A DNA stretch of 64,000 nucleotides, from NCBI RefSeq assembly GCF_905220415.1, contig NC_059539.1, positions 1,736,001 through 1,800,000 of the forward strand, given 5' to 3'. The DNA is from Colias croceus. Taxonomy: Eukaryota > Arthropoda > Insecta > Lepidoptera > Pieridae. Made by a program: the position numbers and the translations under genes. Numbering within the stretch: position 1 is the stretch's first letter; each line of letters starts with the position of its first letter. Positions 12,250 through 25,012 of the stretch are shown piece by piece. The notes beneath the pieces were generated by a model that was not told the DNA's origin, made no database searches, and worked only from the letters and a program-made list of their open reading frames with translations.

Positions 12250-12452
12250 CTAGCTATGCCTTGCGGTTTTACCTGCAGTGCTCCACTCTTGTTGGTCTTA
12301 GCACTCTTAGCGTGATGATAACATATGCCTTTCTCGATAAATGGGCTATCTAACATCAAAAGAATTTTTCAAATCGGCCCATCAGTTCCTGAGTTTAGCG
12401 CGATCAAACAAACAAACAATCAAACTCTTCAGCTTTATAATATTAGTTAGTT
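12250..12452 (-). mobile_element. Helitron, TGTTGGTCTTAGC family
   Basis: CTAG at 12250, then TGTTGGTCTTAGC, GATAAATGGGCTATCTAAC, AATTTTTCAAATCGG and CAGCTTTATAATATTAG. The 5' terminus is slightly altered, so the right boundary is approximate. Confidence 0.75.
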
Positions 12453-12575
12453 AGTAGTTAGGTAGGTCCCTACTTTATTCGCAATCGCACTATTCTGTAT
12501 TTTTCTTAGGTATATAATATTTTGTCAATGACCGAATAACGAAATGTTTTCAAATGACAATTATAATTTTGATAA

Positions 12576-12602
12576 TATTCTATAGATATCATCTATAGAA
12601 TA
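12576..12602. repeat. 12-bp palindrome
   Basis: TATTCTATAGAT and its reverse complement are separated by 3 nt. A minor AT-rich palindrome. Confidence 0.4.
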
Positions 12603-12979
12603 GTACATATAGACCCGAAATTATGAGTCAGTATCTCCCGGCCTAAGAAGAGCTCATAAATAATTTTCATAAGGACCGCTTTGCGTCTAATCGTGAATTA
12701 CGTGTATTGTATATCCTTAGTGTATATCCCTTTATTTGTGAATATTTTTATTGTGGCGTGGAAAATATTATCCTAATTGTTATGCAATATAATAATGCAC
12801 ACCATAATAATGTGATCTTAGAATGTGATGTTGTTTATTAATATCAGTAAAGGCAATTCACATAAACAACGAACACAAAAGTAGGTACAAACGTGTTTAT
12901 TTGTTATTTAATTATGTATTTATAATCAATGACTATTTGATATTTATTCCTATAAACATCTTTTCATTCTTATAAAAAA

Positions 12980-13220
12980 CTAGCTTTCTGCCTGCGACTT
13001 CGCCCGCGCAGCCAAAGAAAAACCCGCATAGTTCTCGTTCCCGTGGGATTTCCGTGATAAAACCTATCCCATGTTCCGGGGTTAAAAGTAGCCTATGTCC
13101 TTTTTAGGGAATCAAAATATTTCTATACCAAATTTCATGCAAATTAGTTCAGTAGTTAGGCGTGATTGAGTAACAGACAGACAGAGTTACTTTCGCATTT
13201 ATAATATTAATAAGTATGGA
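12980..13220 (-). mobile_element. non-autonomous Helitron
   Basis: CTAG at 12980, AGAAAAACCCGCATAGTT core, CAGACAGACAGAG, and 5' end AAGTATGGA|T. Same subfamily as 19344-19584, 19753-19958 and 20932-21176. Confidence 0.85.
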
Positions 13221-13539
13221 TAACAAATAAGAATTTTCTAATATTATTTAAATTAATAAAATCGGTATTAAATTGACGTTTTATTGACGAAATTAAGTCA
13301 TAAACTAGATAGAGGAAAACGCTATCTTATGAAATATAATCTTTTGACGATAAAGTTTGTTATCATTTTTATCCTAAATAATCGATCACTCACTATCAAA
13401 AAATTAATCCTACTAATTTTGGAAACGGATTACGAGAGAATTAGAAATATCTACGTGCTATTTATTTATCATAGAGTACACTTATTATTTTATATATTTA
13501 TATATTTTTTGAACACCTGCTTTATATAATACTGACCAG

Positions 13540-13753
13540 TTGGCTTGGTTGGTAGTGGCCCTGCCTTCCAAGCCAGAGGTCGTGGGTTCGATTTCCACCC
13601 GGGAAAATATTTGTGTGATGAACATAGATGTTTGCTCTATGTCTGGGTGTTAATTATCTATATAAGTATTTATTTATGTAATTATATATATGTATGTTTA
13701 TCAGCCATCTGGTATCCATAACACCGTGTGTGAAAATTGTCCTGAAAAAAAAA
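13540..13753 (+). mobile_element. tRNA-Gly-derived SINE
   Basis: The head resembles tRNA-Gly(UCC): A-box-like TGGCTTGGTTGGTAGTGG, anticodon-loop CTTCCAAG, and B box GGTTCGATTTC at 13585-13595. A tRNA-unrelated body (TTGTGTGATGAACATAG, TCTGGGTGTTAA) and a terminal A-run follow. Head mismatches and the body show it is a SINE rather than a tRNA gene. Confidence 0.85.
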
Positions 13754-14060
13754 TACACAAACACTACTAGAAATAACATTAGCATAACTTCAGAATCTTG
13801 ATTGCAACATTAAAATAAGTTGAATAATTAAGATCCACGTGTAATCTTAATTCTTATCTATTGAAGTGAATTAAAGTGATCACAGATCACAGAATAGATC
13901 TCTATGAAAGTGATTAAATTATGCATAAGTATATGGAAAAACACAAAATGCATCTTAACATGTTTGATAATTCACAAAATTATAAAAAAATACGCAAAAT
14001 TTTAAATGGGTTACCTATTCGAAATGTCAAGCCATTATTATTAGCTATTATGTTAATTTT

Positions 14061-14151
14061 GAAATCGGTCCAGTAGTTTATGCGTGTAAACCATACATAC
14101 ATACATAGGTACATAATTACAAACCATTCCTCTTTATAATATTAGTATAGA
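14061..14151 (-). mobile_element. Helitron 5' fragment
   Basis: It retains AAATCGGTCCAGTAGTTTATGCG and the terminal TATAATATTAGTATAGA|T. The 3' CTAG end is missing. Confidence 0.65.
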
Positions 14152-14331
14152 TATATATACGTTTTATAAAAACGTTACAAATAGCAAAACAAAAGTTCCA
14201 TATAACTTTGTAACCAATGAACATTAATTAGCAGAAATAACTTAAACTATTTAATTACGAGTAGATTAAAAAAAAAAACATTCCATAAAGTACAAGTATA
14301 TACTTTTTAATTCAATTACGATCTCTTGATC

Positions 14332-14373
14332 AGTTTTATATGTTTTTGTCTCTTGACAAAAACATATAAAACT
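14332..14373. repeat. perfect 19-bp hairpin, 4-nt loop
   Basis: AGTTTTATATGTTTTTGTC is followed by TCTT and its exact reverse complement. Confidence 0.6.
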
Positions 14374-15710
14374 TATACAAGATTGTGTACTTTTAAAACA
14401 GGCACTAACCGTTGTTTTTAAAGTAAACAAAAAAAAAACAAAAATAAAGTCCACGGAATAAACATCGACATCAAAGTTAACAAGCAGAAACTAAAGACTA
14501 TTTAACTGATTTTAACGCGGTTTAAAGTGTTCGAAACGTCGGTTAAAATGTATGCTAATAAAAATGAAAATCAAGTAAATAATAAAGATTACAATCTACA
14601 ATTTTATAGCACAAATTTAATTCGACTGTACATATTAATATGTATAAACGATCACTTGATAATCGATGTTTATCAGATCAAGAATGTCCACCGATTTTAA
14701 TCCCAGTAGATAAAACTTATCGTTCCCCTTATCACGTAGATTTATATCAATCTCAGTTAACATTGCAAGGGAAAATAGAACTAAATACAAGCTACTCTAC
14801 TATGTTGTAAAGTTCAATTTTGAGTGCATGTTAATAGATGCAGTGGGATCCGTTTTGCGTCGTTACGTAAGTCAATACATTATTGACGATAATAATCTTA
14901 GTTTAAATAATTGAAAAGTTTTAGGTAGCCAGGATAAATCAAAAAATACGAAATTCAACTGGCATATATAAAATATATAAAAAAATGGCATGGCATAATA
15001 TATAAAAAAAATAGAACTTGAGTCCTAAACCTATAAAATCTAGGTAAGTAGGTACTAATGAAAAATAAACAGAAATATTGTTTCTTACAATGATGAAAAT
15101 CGTTAAAAATTTTTAGATTATTTACTTTTGATGGATTTTTGTAATGAGTTTTATCATAACTTTACAATTTGATAAAATATTTCATCGACAGAATATCCTA
15201 TTATTGATTTAAATAACACAAGTTTGATATCTTAAATACACATATTCTGCTTATTTATGAGATAAGAAGATCCAGTATTGTAAATCGACATAATTTCGAA
15301 TAAAAGAAAAAATTTCTGAGCAAGTAATTTTAGTCTCAAAAATCAGTTGTAATTGAAAATACAAGTATTTTTTCAAAAAATTCAATAAAAAAATGTTATC
15401 TTATTTATTTTTGCTATACGAATAAATTGTTATCAGCATAAAGTTATATAAAAAATATGTTGCAAATTGTAACACGATTTTGTGGCCATTTTGAACCCTC
15501 AAAATCAACAAATGACGGCGCGTGTGACCGTGGGAAAGAGGGGTTGACTCTGTGGTCAAAAGCACCCCGACTGAGGGGTTAAATGGCTTTATTGTTTGTT
15601 AAATTAAATCTATATATATATATATATAAGAACGAATGTTGCGCAGATTAAACGTTTTTAGTAGATTAAAAACTTATAAAAAAAATACAATTTTTTTCAG
15701 AGTACGTTTT

Positions 15711-15798
15711 GAAGTAAACTTCAAAATTTAAATGTTGTGTCATGACAATACCGTCACGTCAGGGAGTAATCTTTGAATCTTGAAAAAAGTTTCACTTC
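15711..15798. mobile_element. short MITE, GAAGT...ACTTC family
   Basis: Starts GAAGTAAACTTC and ends AAGTTTCACTTC, with ACCGTCACGTCA inside. The internal motif is shared with the copy at 29718-29831. Confidence 0.6.
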
Positions 15799-16118
15799 TG
15801 ACATTGTAAACTTTGATTACCGTTTTAGTAGATATCAAATCATGTTCCTATCATCCCATGAAACCATACCAAGAAATAATTTGTGAAAACTTAAGAGGAA
15901 AATAGTACCTATATTAAAAATTTACTGCGTGCTTTCACACTTTTAAACAAACATTTATTCCAATAGCAGTAATAAACATTGTTTGTTACCAATTTCCTTT
16001 AAATTTAAATGTTTGTCAATTTGTAAACAAGGTTCTTAAAATACATGACATGTAATGAAAAAGCGTACGAAATCGCAATCATAATATGTTATTACAAAAA
16101 GTATTTTAAAACGTATCA

Positions 16119-16134
16119 GATAAGATTGCTTATC
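16119..16134. promoter_or_regulatory. inverted pair of GATA sites
   Basis: GATAAG and CTTATC are separated by 4 bp. Inverted GATA pairs can bind double-finger GATA factors. Function here is inferred. Confidence 0.25.
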
Positions 16135-16469
16135 GCTTGTTCCAGTAACAATATTACATGTTAACGATATATATTGCAGAATAACATGTTGTAATTGATG
16201 ACTAAATGGATCCTTACTTTTTTATCTTATTATCACACCGTAAAAACTGTTTATTTATAATTAATATAATTATACATATATATATGGAGGTTGTCATCAC
16301 TGTGTTACTATTATTACCATAAAAATTGTATTGTTTATTTATCTTTTAAGTATTTACCACAAAACTGTTCTTCTCAGACTTCATCGCCTGTCAGAACAAT
16401 CTCCTAACCTGAAAGTAAAGTCTAGATATTTTTATATTTTTGGTTTTATGGTATTTTTTATAGATATTA

Positions 16470-16506
16470 TTTTTTGCATTTTTTTTGTGTGAAAAAAATG
16501 CAAAAA
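16470..16506. repeat. T-rich/A-rich 16-bp hairpin
   Basis: TTTTTTGCATTTTTTT pairs with AAAAAAATGCAAAAAA. Low complexity. Confidence 0.4.
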
Positions 16507-18542
16507 AGTTCGAATTGAAAGACCTATCCCACACAAACTATAACATTTTGTAGGAAAAGCGGGACATTCTGTATAGGTATACAGGGTTATTTGTAAAACA
16601 CCAGCAACCTCGCAGGACAAGATAGGTAGCTAACTAACATCATAAGTTACAATATTTGTTCTACGACTATTGGCATAACGCAATTAATTATTTTTATTTA
16701 ATTTATAAAGAAAATCGTGAAGCTTTCCACATTTTATGGCGTGAGAGGATGCGGGTTCAAGTACCGCCTCGTGATCGATTTTTTTCTATTCTTTATAAAA
16801 TAAGACTAGATATCTTAAAGACTACAATTTAATCAGTTAACTATACATATGTATAAGTGTGCAATGTCTAAACTCAATGTAACTAAACTATGATATAATA
16901 TTGCATACTGAATCATTATTACGCTTATCAGTTATCAGCGAGTATCCTGCTGATAAAGCATACTGTCGTTTGTGAAATCCATGCTTATTTATGTATATTA
17001 TATAATTACATTTATTTCGTAGGTTCATTTTTTTCATTTAGCGATTTCCCATAGTTACTTTCCTAATATAATAACTATTTTCAATTAATCTATTATTAAG
17101 AGGCTCATATAAAAATCGGTTCAGTAATTATCGGGTTACCGATGGTTTAACTAATGCATTTAATTTTTATAGATATCTACAAAATTAAGAAATAAATAAA
17201 CCAATAATACGTTACCAACGCCTTACTTTTAAAACTAATCTTATTTTCCAGTTATTTATATTCCTGACTAAGGCTTCATATGTATGTCCATCTGTTACTA
17301 GCTCTATGCAATACCGCAAGCTCTAATGCTTGCAACTTTGTAAGTGTCTAAACACTTAATATTTACAGGGTGAACATAAATAAATAATTATGTATAGTTG
17401 ATGTTGTCAAAGAAATAAAAGTTTAATACTGCTAGGTAGGTACTTACAATTATTTAATAACATCTTACCTTAGCCTTAACAATCCTATCCGAAAAAAAAA
17501 CAAATTAATTTAAAAATACATACCTAAATTACCTTTTTACCTATTTAACTATGCTATTAATTGACTACCAATACAAACAAAAATATAACATGTTCTTTTT
17601 ACTTTATGAAATAACAAATTAGTAAAAAAAGGCACAAGCAATCCTATTTACCTATTAACAAGTCTTTAAACAACAAATAGAACAAATAAAAAAAAACAAA
17701 ATAGGTACAACATGTTCTACTTGTTTATGACCAAAAAGAGCAAATAGTTTTTCATTGAGCCCTGTAGTCTATGGTATACAAATGACATTTAAATAGATAT
17801 TTAAATAAAAAAGAATCACAAATTCTTTAATGAGGTACTTATTTCTTTCAACGTTCATCAAACAAGGGTGCTTTTATTTTGTAATGCCTTCCGTTTTTAT
17901 CGTTGATCATTAGGTATGTAGGCTGTGAACATTTAATTAAATACAGGGTGTTTAAAAATATCAAAGTTATAACAACGTTTATAGACAAAATGTTACAATA
18001 ATGCGGAAAAATAATTGTGCAATAATACACCTTACATTTACTTTAAAGTTAATAATGATATGTTTTTATAGTTACAGCCATTTTGTACCTACTTATTATT
18101 AATATAAAATAAATTATACCTATTAGGTTCATATTTATTATTAAGTATGAGGTCTACTCGTATTTTTTTGCTACAAGAAAGTTAAAACAATAATACAACT
18201 TTTCTTCTTCATAATGTGTACCTTACTGACTTACCTTATTAAAAATAAGACACCTTATACACAGTACATAATACACCCAATGGAAAAAAAAATAAAGAAT
18301 GAACTTTAAGCACACCCTGTACAACAATTAGTCACTAAGTATCATATACAGCGTGTTCTTAAAGCTACAAGTGTTGGACCATCTCATTTGTAGCTAAGAT
18401 AAGGTGAGTGCAGATTGCTCGCATCCAGCCGGCTGCGTGAAACGAATCTATGTACCTAAGACAAGCTAATGCACGCATCTTTATCTGAATAGGTATATAA
18501 GGAAAATAAAGAAGGGATATTTGTGTGTATGCTACACTATTA

Positions 18543-18747
18543 TCTATACTTCTATAGGTACTAATATTATAAAGGGGTAAGATTTGATTGTTTGTCTCTT
18601 TGAAGTGAATAGGCTCCGAAACTACTGGACCGATTTAAAAATGATATATTTAAAAATATTCCCATTAGAATTCTACATTATCACTGATGAACATAGGCTA
18701 TATTTTATCATGATTTTAACCCGGGCAGAGTCGGGACGAGCGGCTAG
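18543..18747 (+). mobile_element. non-autonomous Helitron
   Basis: A|TCTATACT at the 5' end, TACTAATATTATAAAG, ACTACTGGACCGATTT, and 3' GACGAGCGGCTAG|T. A short duplication-like insert interrupts the 5' end. Confidence 0.75.
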
Positions 18748-19343
18748 TTATAAATACAAAGGTTCGGTTGATTGCATTGATCTGTGCATGTTTAATTGGA
18801 ACGTCTGAGCGGTTTTCATGAAATCCGGCAGTGTTGTAGTTTAAGTACTGAATAATACGAAATGATTTTGTTCATAAATCAAATAAAAATGTATTTTTGG
18901 GGCCTTAAGCATAGCGCCTGCGCATTCATATCAAGTTTAGTATTATCCTAGTGCGAACAATAAATGATTTGCACACTTAAATCGATTCTCTTATTTATCT
19001 GCCACAGTACAAGATAACGAAACAAAATGCTTGACACGGGAGCAAGCCGGCGGCGTATCAAAGGGTCATTGTGAATGCACGAAGGTACCGACAGGCCAGC
19101 TATTGTGACCGTTTCGAATGATTTCCTGGCTATTTTGTACCGTTTATGGGGTTTAATTATTGGCTGATGGGTATCTATGATTAAGCTTCAATTGTCTGAT
19201 ACATATGCTTTATATGCTAAGTGGTCCTTGATTTTCCGTGAGTGTCTACTGCAAGCGTGCGGTCTGGGATCACAGGTAACGTGATCTCAAAATCGTACCT
19301 ACTCATTAAATAGAAAATGTTCGTTATTTTAATTATTATAATA
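18748..19343. other. no gene seen; partly GC-rich unique DNA
   Basis: No ORF, repeat end or splice pattern is convincing. 19020-19110 (GAGCAAGCCGGCGGCG and around) is more GC-rich than its surroundings and may be conserved non-coding DNA. Confidence 0.3.
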
Positions 19344-19584
19344 TCCCTACTAATATTATAAATGCGAAAGTAACTCTGTCTGTCTGTCTGTCTGTTACTT
19401 AATCACGCCTAAACTACTGAACCAATTTTCATGAAATTTGGTATGGAGATATTTTGATATCCGAGAAAGGACATAGGCTACTTTTTATCCCGGAAAAATG
19501 ACGCAATCCCGAAAATCCTACGGGAAAGGGAACTATGCGGGTTTTTCTTTGACTGCGCGGGCGAAGCCGCGGGCGGAAAACTAG
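19344..19584 (+). mobile_element. non-autonomous Helitron
   Basis: A|TCCCTACTAATATTATAAAT, (CTGT)n, AACTATGCGGGTTTTTCTTT, hairpin CGCGGGCGAAGCCGCGGGCG, then CTAG|T. Termini intact. Confidence 0.9.
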
Positions 19585-19752
19585 TGTGTAATAAAATGTA
19601 TTTTGCCGCCTATACCTTTTTATAATATAAGTGATTCCCTCCAAAATTTCCCAGTCAACTGGCTGATATGCAGTTTTCCCATCTTACCGCGGAACGCGGT
19701 AGAGTTTTGTCTTCACATGCCTTATTACAAGAAAGGGGATTGTTATACATAA

Positions 19753-19958
19753 CTAGCTTTCCGCCCGCGGCATCGCCCGCGCAGTCAATGAAAAACCCGC
19801 ATAGTTCCCGTTCCTAAGGATAACCTATCCTATGTCCTTTCTCGGGTATCAAAATATCTCTATATCAAATTTCATGCAAATTGGCTCAGTAGTTAAGGCG
19901 TGATTGAGTAACAGACAGATAGACAGAGTTACTTTCGCATTTATAATATTAGTATGGA
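19753..19958 (-). mobile_element. non-autonomous Helitron
   Basis: CTAG at 19753 and TTAGTATGGA|T at the other end. Inverted relative to the copy at 19344-19584, 168 bp away. Confidence 0.9.
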
Positions 19959-20931
19959 TTTGTCCTGTTCTCTTCAAAATAAGTTGCACTTTAGATAATA
20001 ATTAGTGCTGTTTAAAATATCCAGAAATATTTATTTAAATATAGTAGCAAGCAAGCAAGTAGCTAAGTATATTGATAAGAAATTGGTTAATCGAATAGTT
20101 CACGGCCGTAAAAGTATATTAGTTGATTATTTTCTTAGGTCGTCTTTGATAAATTTGGCACAGATAAAAATAATTCCAGAAAACAGAAGCTTGAGTCGTA
20201 TTGTAAAATATTGGTAAATGATTTGTTTAGATATAGTAGTCATTTTAACGAATTGCTTTAAGTCAAGAAATAAAGGAATACAATTTAAAATCAAAATTTC
20301 AATAAACTAGGTATTTTAAGTAGAATATGATGATATGTCTAATTCGCAATACAGTTAAATCTGTTTATATATATTTATAAACAGAATATACGGAATAAAT
20401 ACCGAACATATTTCTAAATACTTAATTATGATAATCAAATCTGTAAATTAAATGGTTAGTGACCCCTTATTTAAAGGTCTATCTAACAAAATATTATATT
20501 ACTTTAGTTCATGGTCTAGTTTACAAAAAGTTTTGTTTATTTGGTTACTAGATGGCGCTGTATTAAATGTATTTTTTAAGAATAATAAGCAAAGGAGCAT
20601 TTGGGGCACTTTATGTTAAGTGATTATGGCCCATAAACATAAACACTAGTTGCACTGTTGGTGTTATAGTTTAGCAGTAAATATACCTATTATACGCAGT
20701 ATTCACTAGTAATAGTCACACATATACCTGAATAAATAATTAAAATAACTAAAAACACTCACTTAAACTCACGAAATTGTTGTACCTATTGTCACTGATC
20801 CAAATTTTGTTCAAATTAAATCTGTTTAAAATTTTAAATTGGGTCGAAATCGAGTAAAAAGGATTCAGTTACATTCGAACATACAGGTATTTATGTATAT
20901 TCAATGTATTATATGTATAATTGTATAGTAA

Positions 20932-21176
20932 CTAGCTTTCCACCCGCAGCTTCGCCCGCACAGTCAAAGAAAAACCCGCATAGTTCCCGTTCCCGTGGAT
21001 TTCCGGGATAAAACTTATCCTATTTCCCGGGGTAAAAAGTAGACTATGTCCTTTCTCGGGTATCAAAATATCTCTATACCAAATTTCATTTAAATTGGTT
21101 CGGTAGTTAAGGCGTGATTGAGTAACAGACAGACAGACAGACAGAGTTACTTTCGCATTTATAATATTAGTATGGA
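20932..21176 (-). mobile_element. non-autonomous Helitron
   Basis: CTAG at 20932, CCCGCATAGTTCCCGTTCCC core, (CAGA)n, and 5' end TTAGTATGGA|T. Confidence 0.9.
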
Positions 21177-21558
21177 TATATTATCTGCAATACTGACAGG
21201 TGAAGCTACTATAAGCATGTTTAACATTTATGTATACTCCCGTAATCCAATCCCGATATACTGGATGTTTCCACGATGTTATAATTACGTATCACATACA
21301 CTGATAAATAAACAATCAAAGAATACTTTTGCGATAAGCGTGTGTTGACCCCTACCGCACTTTGAGTCGAGGCGTGCAAACAAAAATGCTTCTATAAAAA
21401 TAATCGACAGGTTTTATGTTGATTCACAGATGATACACACTTGTGGTACGTGATTCATTTATTATACAAGCGAATAGTTTTTTGAGAGTCATCGATGTAT
21501 ACCTATTTTATTGTTTAAAGTTGAACTCATCAAAAGTGTACACTAGTCATCTAAGACA

Positions 21559-21732
21559 GGCTACTCACATTCCTGCAGCAGGGGCAATATGGGAATAGCA
21601 CTCTTAATTGGCTCCTTAATTGTGATGTGTATAGGCAAGCAGGGGCAATTTAGAGAACAACTGAAATTGCTCCGACCGCCGACCAATCGGAATTGTTCCA
21701 AAATTGCCCCTGCGGCAGATATGTGAGTAGCC
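21559..21732. mobile_element. 174-bp MITE
   Basis: Inverted termini of about 30 bp: GGCTACTCACAT..CTGC.GCAGGGGCAAT at the left and its near reverse complement at the right (ending ATGTGAGTAGCC). No ORF. Target duplication is unclear. Confidence 0.7.
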
Positions 21733-22385
21733 GGCATAAGGCCAAGTATGTCTGTATTTTTTTTTTATCTTAAATTATTAATTTTGACAATCTAATGGAA
21801 CTTTGAAAGAAATAGTGTCATTTCCACAAATTGAAATCACTGTGTTTACCAAAATAATTGTTTTTATAAACATGTAATTTGGCACATTTAACACGGCAAC
21901 ACATGGTAGTATTAACTAGATAACCTTGATAATTTAGACACATTATAAATGGAAATTAGTTTTCTATGGTATCTTTTTAAAATGCTTTATTTTTTTTAAT
22001 GTACATACATTTAACATACATATGTTAAAGAAGAATAACGGTAACCATTTAAATATTTGTTTTATTATATACAATTTTATATAAGCTTAATATAAAAATA
22101 AATTAAAGGAAAAAATATAGGTATTCTCATTTCCATAATTTGGTACACATTTAAAATTTTAAAGTTTGATTAAGATATCGTTTAGTATTTATTATTCGGT
22201 CCTACATTATGGGTCTGTACAATTTATTGTCTGTTACCTGAATTAAATGTAATAAAGAAATAAATTATATTCCTCAATGTTTTATTTAATAAATCTTTAG
22301 TCTCCAGTTAGAACATGGTGTCTTATATTGGCTAAATTGGCTAACACAATATGTGGAAAAAATATCACTTTACTGGACATTTTAT

Positions 22386-22437
22386 TATGTAGAGCCTATG
22401 GTAGAGTCTCATATGTAGAGCCTATGGTAGAGTCTCA
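22386..22437. repeat. 26-bp direct duplication
   Basis: Two exact tandem copies of a unit beginning TATGTAGAGCCTATGG and ending GTCTCA. Confidence 0.7.
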
Positions 22438-23098
22438 TAAGACACCTCTTTCGTTAAGTGGGTAAAACTATTTTGAAATTATTCAACTTCATAACGGTTT
22501 GCTTAAAAAAATAATTTATTTTGTAATACATTAATGGGTCATCTCTACAATGTAAAGAAAAGAATAACTATGTGCATCAAAATATACAATGTACAATATG
22601 TGTAATATGATATGAAATATGCCCCTTCATACCTTAGGGAACCTTAATTCATGCCTCATAATGACACAGAACTTTGTACTAATTAGTATTTAATCCACAC
22701 TAACATTATAAATACGAAACTGTAGATATGTCTATTGCGATTCCTTGAATAGGTTTTAAAAAAAATAGTATAATATATAAAGTTTTGAAACATTGCATAA
22801 AAAAATTTACCCCTTTTAAACCCGGGTTAAACCGCGTGCTAATAAATAATTTAAATTTTATGACGTCACACATAATATTGTACAAGTCATGTCAAAGAAA
22901 CAGAAGTGAATCACATTGGAAAATTAATGTCAATGACCATATTTATCTTAAGGCAAATTCTGTATTACATTGTATCCTTTTAGTCAGCTTAATTAATAGT
23001 ATTGAAGTATTCATATTAACCAAATGCCAAATAAATTCATTTTGAAATACAAATCAAAAAATATTTATAAAAACCTAAGTTTAAACTCAAACTCAAAC

Positions 23099-23363
23099 AT
23101 TCATTTATTCAATTAGACTACTATTTAGTAGCACTTTCGAATCGTCATTACATAAGTATTTTTAACATTTACCACCGATTCGGAAAGCAGTATCTATGGA
23201 GAAGAATCGGCAAGAAACTCCATAGTTGCTCTTTTAAAATCATGTCAATATTACATAATATGTAACTTATATTTAACTTATACATAATATAGATATCATA
23301 ATATGCCAAAGAACTATCCTGTGGTTTTTACGCGACAACCCTCCATGGGTCTTTATCGTCCAT
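23099..23363 (-). mobile_element. 5'-truncated LINE copy (3' end only)
   Basis: Nearly identical, in reverse, to the last 265 bp of the LINE at 39411-40871: the last ORF codons, the 3' UTR and ATTCGGAAAGCAGTATC. It confirms that family as a mobile LINE that truncates at the 5' end. Confidence 0.9.
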
Positions 23364-23517
23364 TTACAATCCATTACTTAAACTATGTGTGTGCTAACGC
23401 TAAGTAAGGCTCAGGCCTAGGGCGGCAAAACTGTAAGGCATGAAGACAATACAAATATTTAAACAACAGTAAATAGTATTTGCTTCTCTTACATGTCTAT
23501 TTATTGTGCATAAGTGA

Positions 23518-23727
23518 AGTCCCATGTCCCTTAGTGGGGTAAGGGGCAGATGCATTATACATCTGTTTCACTGATCGATTTTCTTTAGCAGGTACAGGAC
23601 AAGTAGGTGATCAGCCTTCTGTGTCCTGCCAGACCGAGACATTTTTTTTTTCTTCGTCTCCACCGAGAATCGAACCCAGGACCCCTCGGTGTTACGCTCA
23701 CGCGTCCACTGTACCAAGGAGGCGGTC
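23518..23727 (-). mobile_element. tRNA-derived SINE
   Basis: The minus strand begins GACCGCCTCCTTGGTACAGTGG (A-box region) and has the B box GGGTTCGATTC, followed by a SINE body. The anticodon-loop region resembles tRNA-Val. It is not a functional tRNA gene. Confidence 0.8.
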
Positions 23728-24284
23728 AAAATAATTATTGTACATAATGCAATAAAAATTACAATACTTTCGTTGGTTTTTCATCCAAAAATAACAAAAA
23801 ATGGCTGCATGAGAGCCAAGGGCGGCATCACACCTAAATATTTCAGTATGTTATTCCTAATTGATTAACATAATTAATATTATATTATGATTTACGTAAA
23901 CAATTATTATGATTAAGGATAAATGTTTTGAATGTCAATTAATAAACCCAATGTTTACTGAAATTTAAAGGAGATTATCATGCATGTTTTGATGTACCCA
24001 TATAAATTCTTGTATGTTATTTTTTGATTTCTGCATGTCATGATACAAAGTCGTCTAAATATAAAAAATATAAATATATATAATTGTACATAAATTACTA
24101 ATAAAAATTGGATCGCTATATAGATATAATATAAAATATGCATATAAATTGTAAATTAATAAATACTTTTAGAGTGAATAATAATATAGAGTCAACGACA
24201 CTACAAACTTGCATTAAAATATATTAAACTAAGCCTGGGGCCGTTTTATGACCTCTTACTTCCAGACAGTTTACGCCGTGAATT

Positions 24285-24364
24285 GAACTGACTGGCAAAA
24301 TCATATTATGATCGCAAAAACCAGCCATGGTTAATTATGGTGTTATGAATTTGCCAGTCAGTTC
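24285..24364. repeat. imperfect 21-bp inverted repeat
   Basis: GAACTGACTGGCAAAATCATA pairs with 24344-24364 with one mismatch across a 38-nt loop. Possibly a MITE core. Confidence 0.45.
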
Positions 24365-24972
24365 TGCTAACTTTTCGATAATTAGGTTGATAATAAGTAA
24401 TAACATTATCAAAACTATGAAATAAATTTTAATAAACTACTTATATTACTCATATCTAATATGTATTTTATCGTATGAATATTAATTAGTGTTAGAATCC
24501 CGTTTACTATCAATAAGCAATTGAATACGTTGTTATTTGAATATTTAGATTAACAATAGAGTATTTAAAGAGACGCTTTTGAATATTTAATGAATTTAAT
24601 GTAACTATTATTGTTATGTTTAATATTTATTTTTTTATAAATTAAAAACAAAATCCATAAATTTAGTTCATAAAGCTGTTATTATATAAATCAATTGATT
24701 TAGCGTACATTCTTTTTAATTAGTTAGTTTCCAATTTAAATAGATAACAATGTAAATAGATAAGGTAGAGCTAAGATTAATTATTATTATTACATCTGGC
24801 TCTATATTCAGTATTCTAATTAGAACCTAAACGACGTAAATAAAAAATAAATAAATACAGTCTAATTGAACACGACATACCAACTTCAACCAAAAAGTTT
24901 TCTCCCAACTAACTTTTCGTAGAGTTCAAGACTCTACATAAATTTGTGGGAAAATAAATTTAAAAAACTTAC

Positions 24973-25012
24973 GTTTCAACGGTTTAGGATTGCTCTGCTT
25001 CCTTCGAGACAT
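24973..25012 (-). CDS. ush: u-shaped / FOG (ZFPM) first coding exon
   Basis: The minus strand reads ATG from 25012 through 13 codons plus one base, MSRRKQSNPKPLK(R), then a perfect donor GTAAGT at 24972-24967. MSRRKQ-x-P is the N-terminal NuRD (RbAp48/MTA)-binding motif of FOG, SALL and BCL11 proteins. The SNP..-KR continuation matches FOG/ZFPM rather than SALL or BCL11. FOG proteins (u-shaped in flies) are multi-zinc-finger nuclear cofactors that bind GATA factors and mostly repress their targets. Only this exon is in the window; the remainder should lie left of base 1. The start has G at -3 and is preceded by an 8-codon uORF. The main alternative is another MSRRKQ-type zinc-finger gene; transcript alignment would decide. 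Confidence 0.8.

Larger units (their letters stand above)
1..24972 (-). other. ush: probable first intron of ush/FOG (partial)
   Basis: The splice donor at 24972-24967 on the minus strand opens an intron that would run leftward. I found no zinc-finger or other ush-like exon in 1-24972, so the intron probably extends past the window edge. It is AT-rich and filled with repeats, listed separately. Stretches 1-531, 1767-3588, 4714-6318, 8577-9455, 14374-15710, 15799-18542, 19959-20931 and 21733-23098 hold no gene I can support; they carry low-complexity AT, poly-A/T runs and scattered GATA motifs. The intron assignment is inferred from the exon identity. Confidence 0.6.

Noticed and set aside
13540..13615. 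tRNA-Gly gene
   Set aside because: Stem mismatches, no intact acceptor stem, and a SINE body with an A-tail follow directly.
16731..16790. B-box-like GGGTTCAAGTACC, possible tRNA or SINE
   Set aside because: No A box or tRNA fold around it; too short to call.
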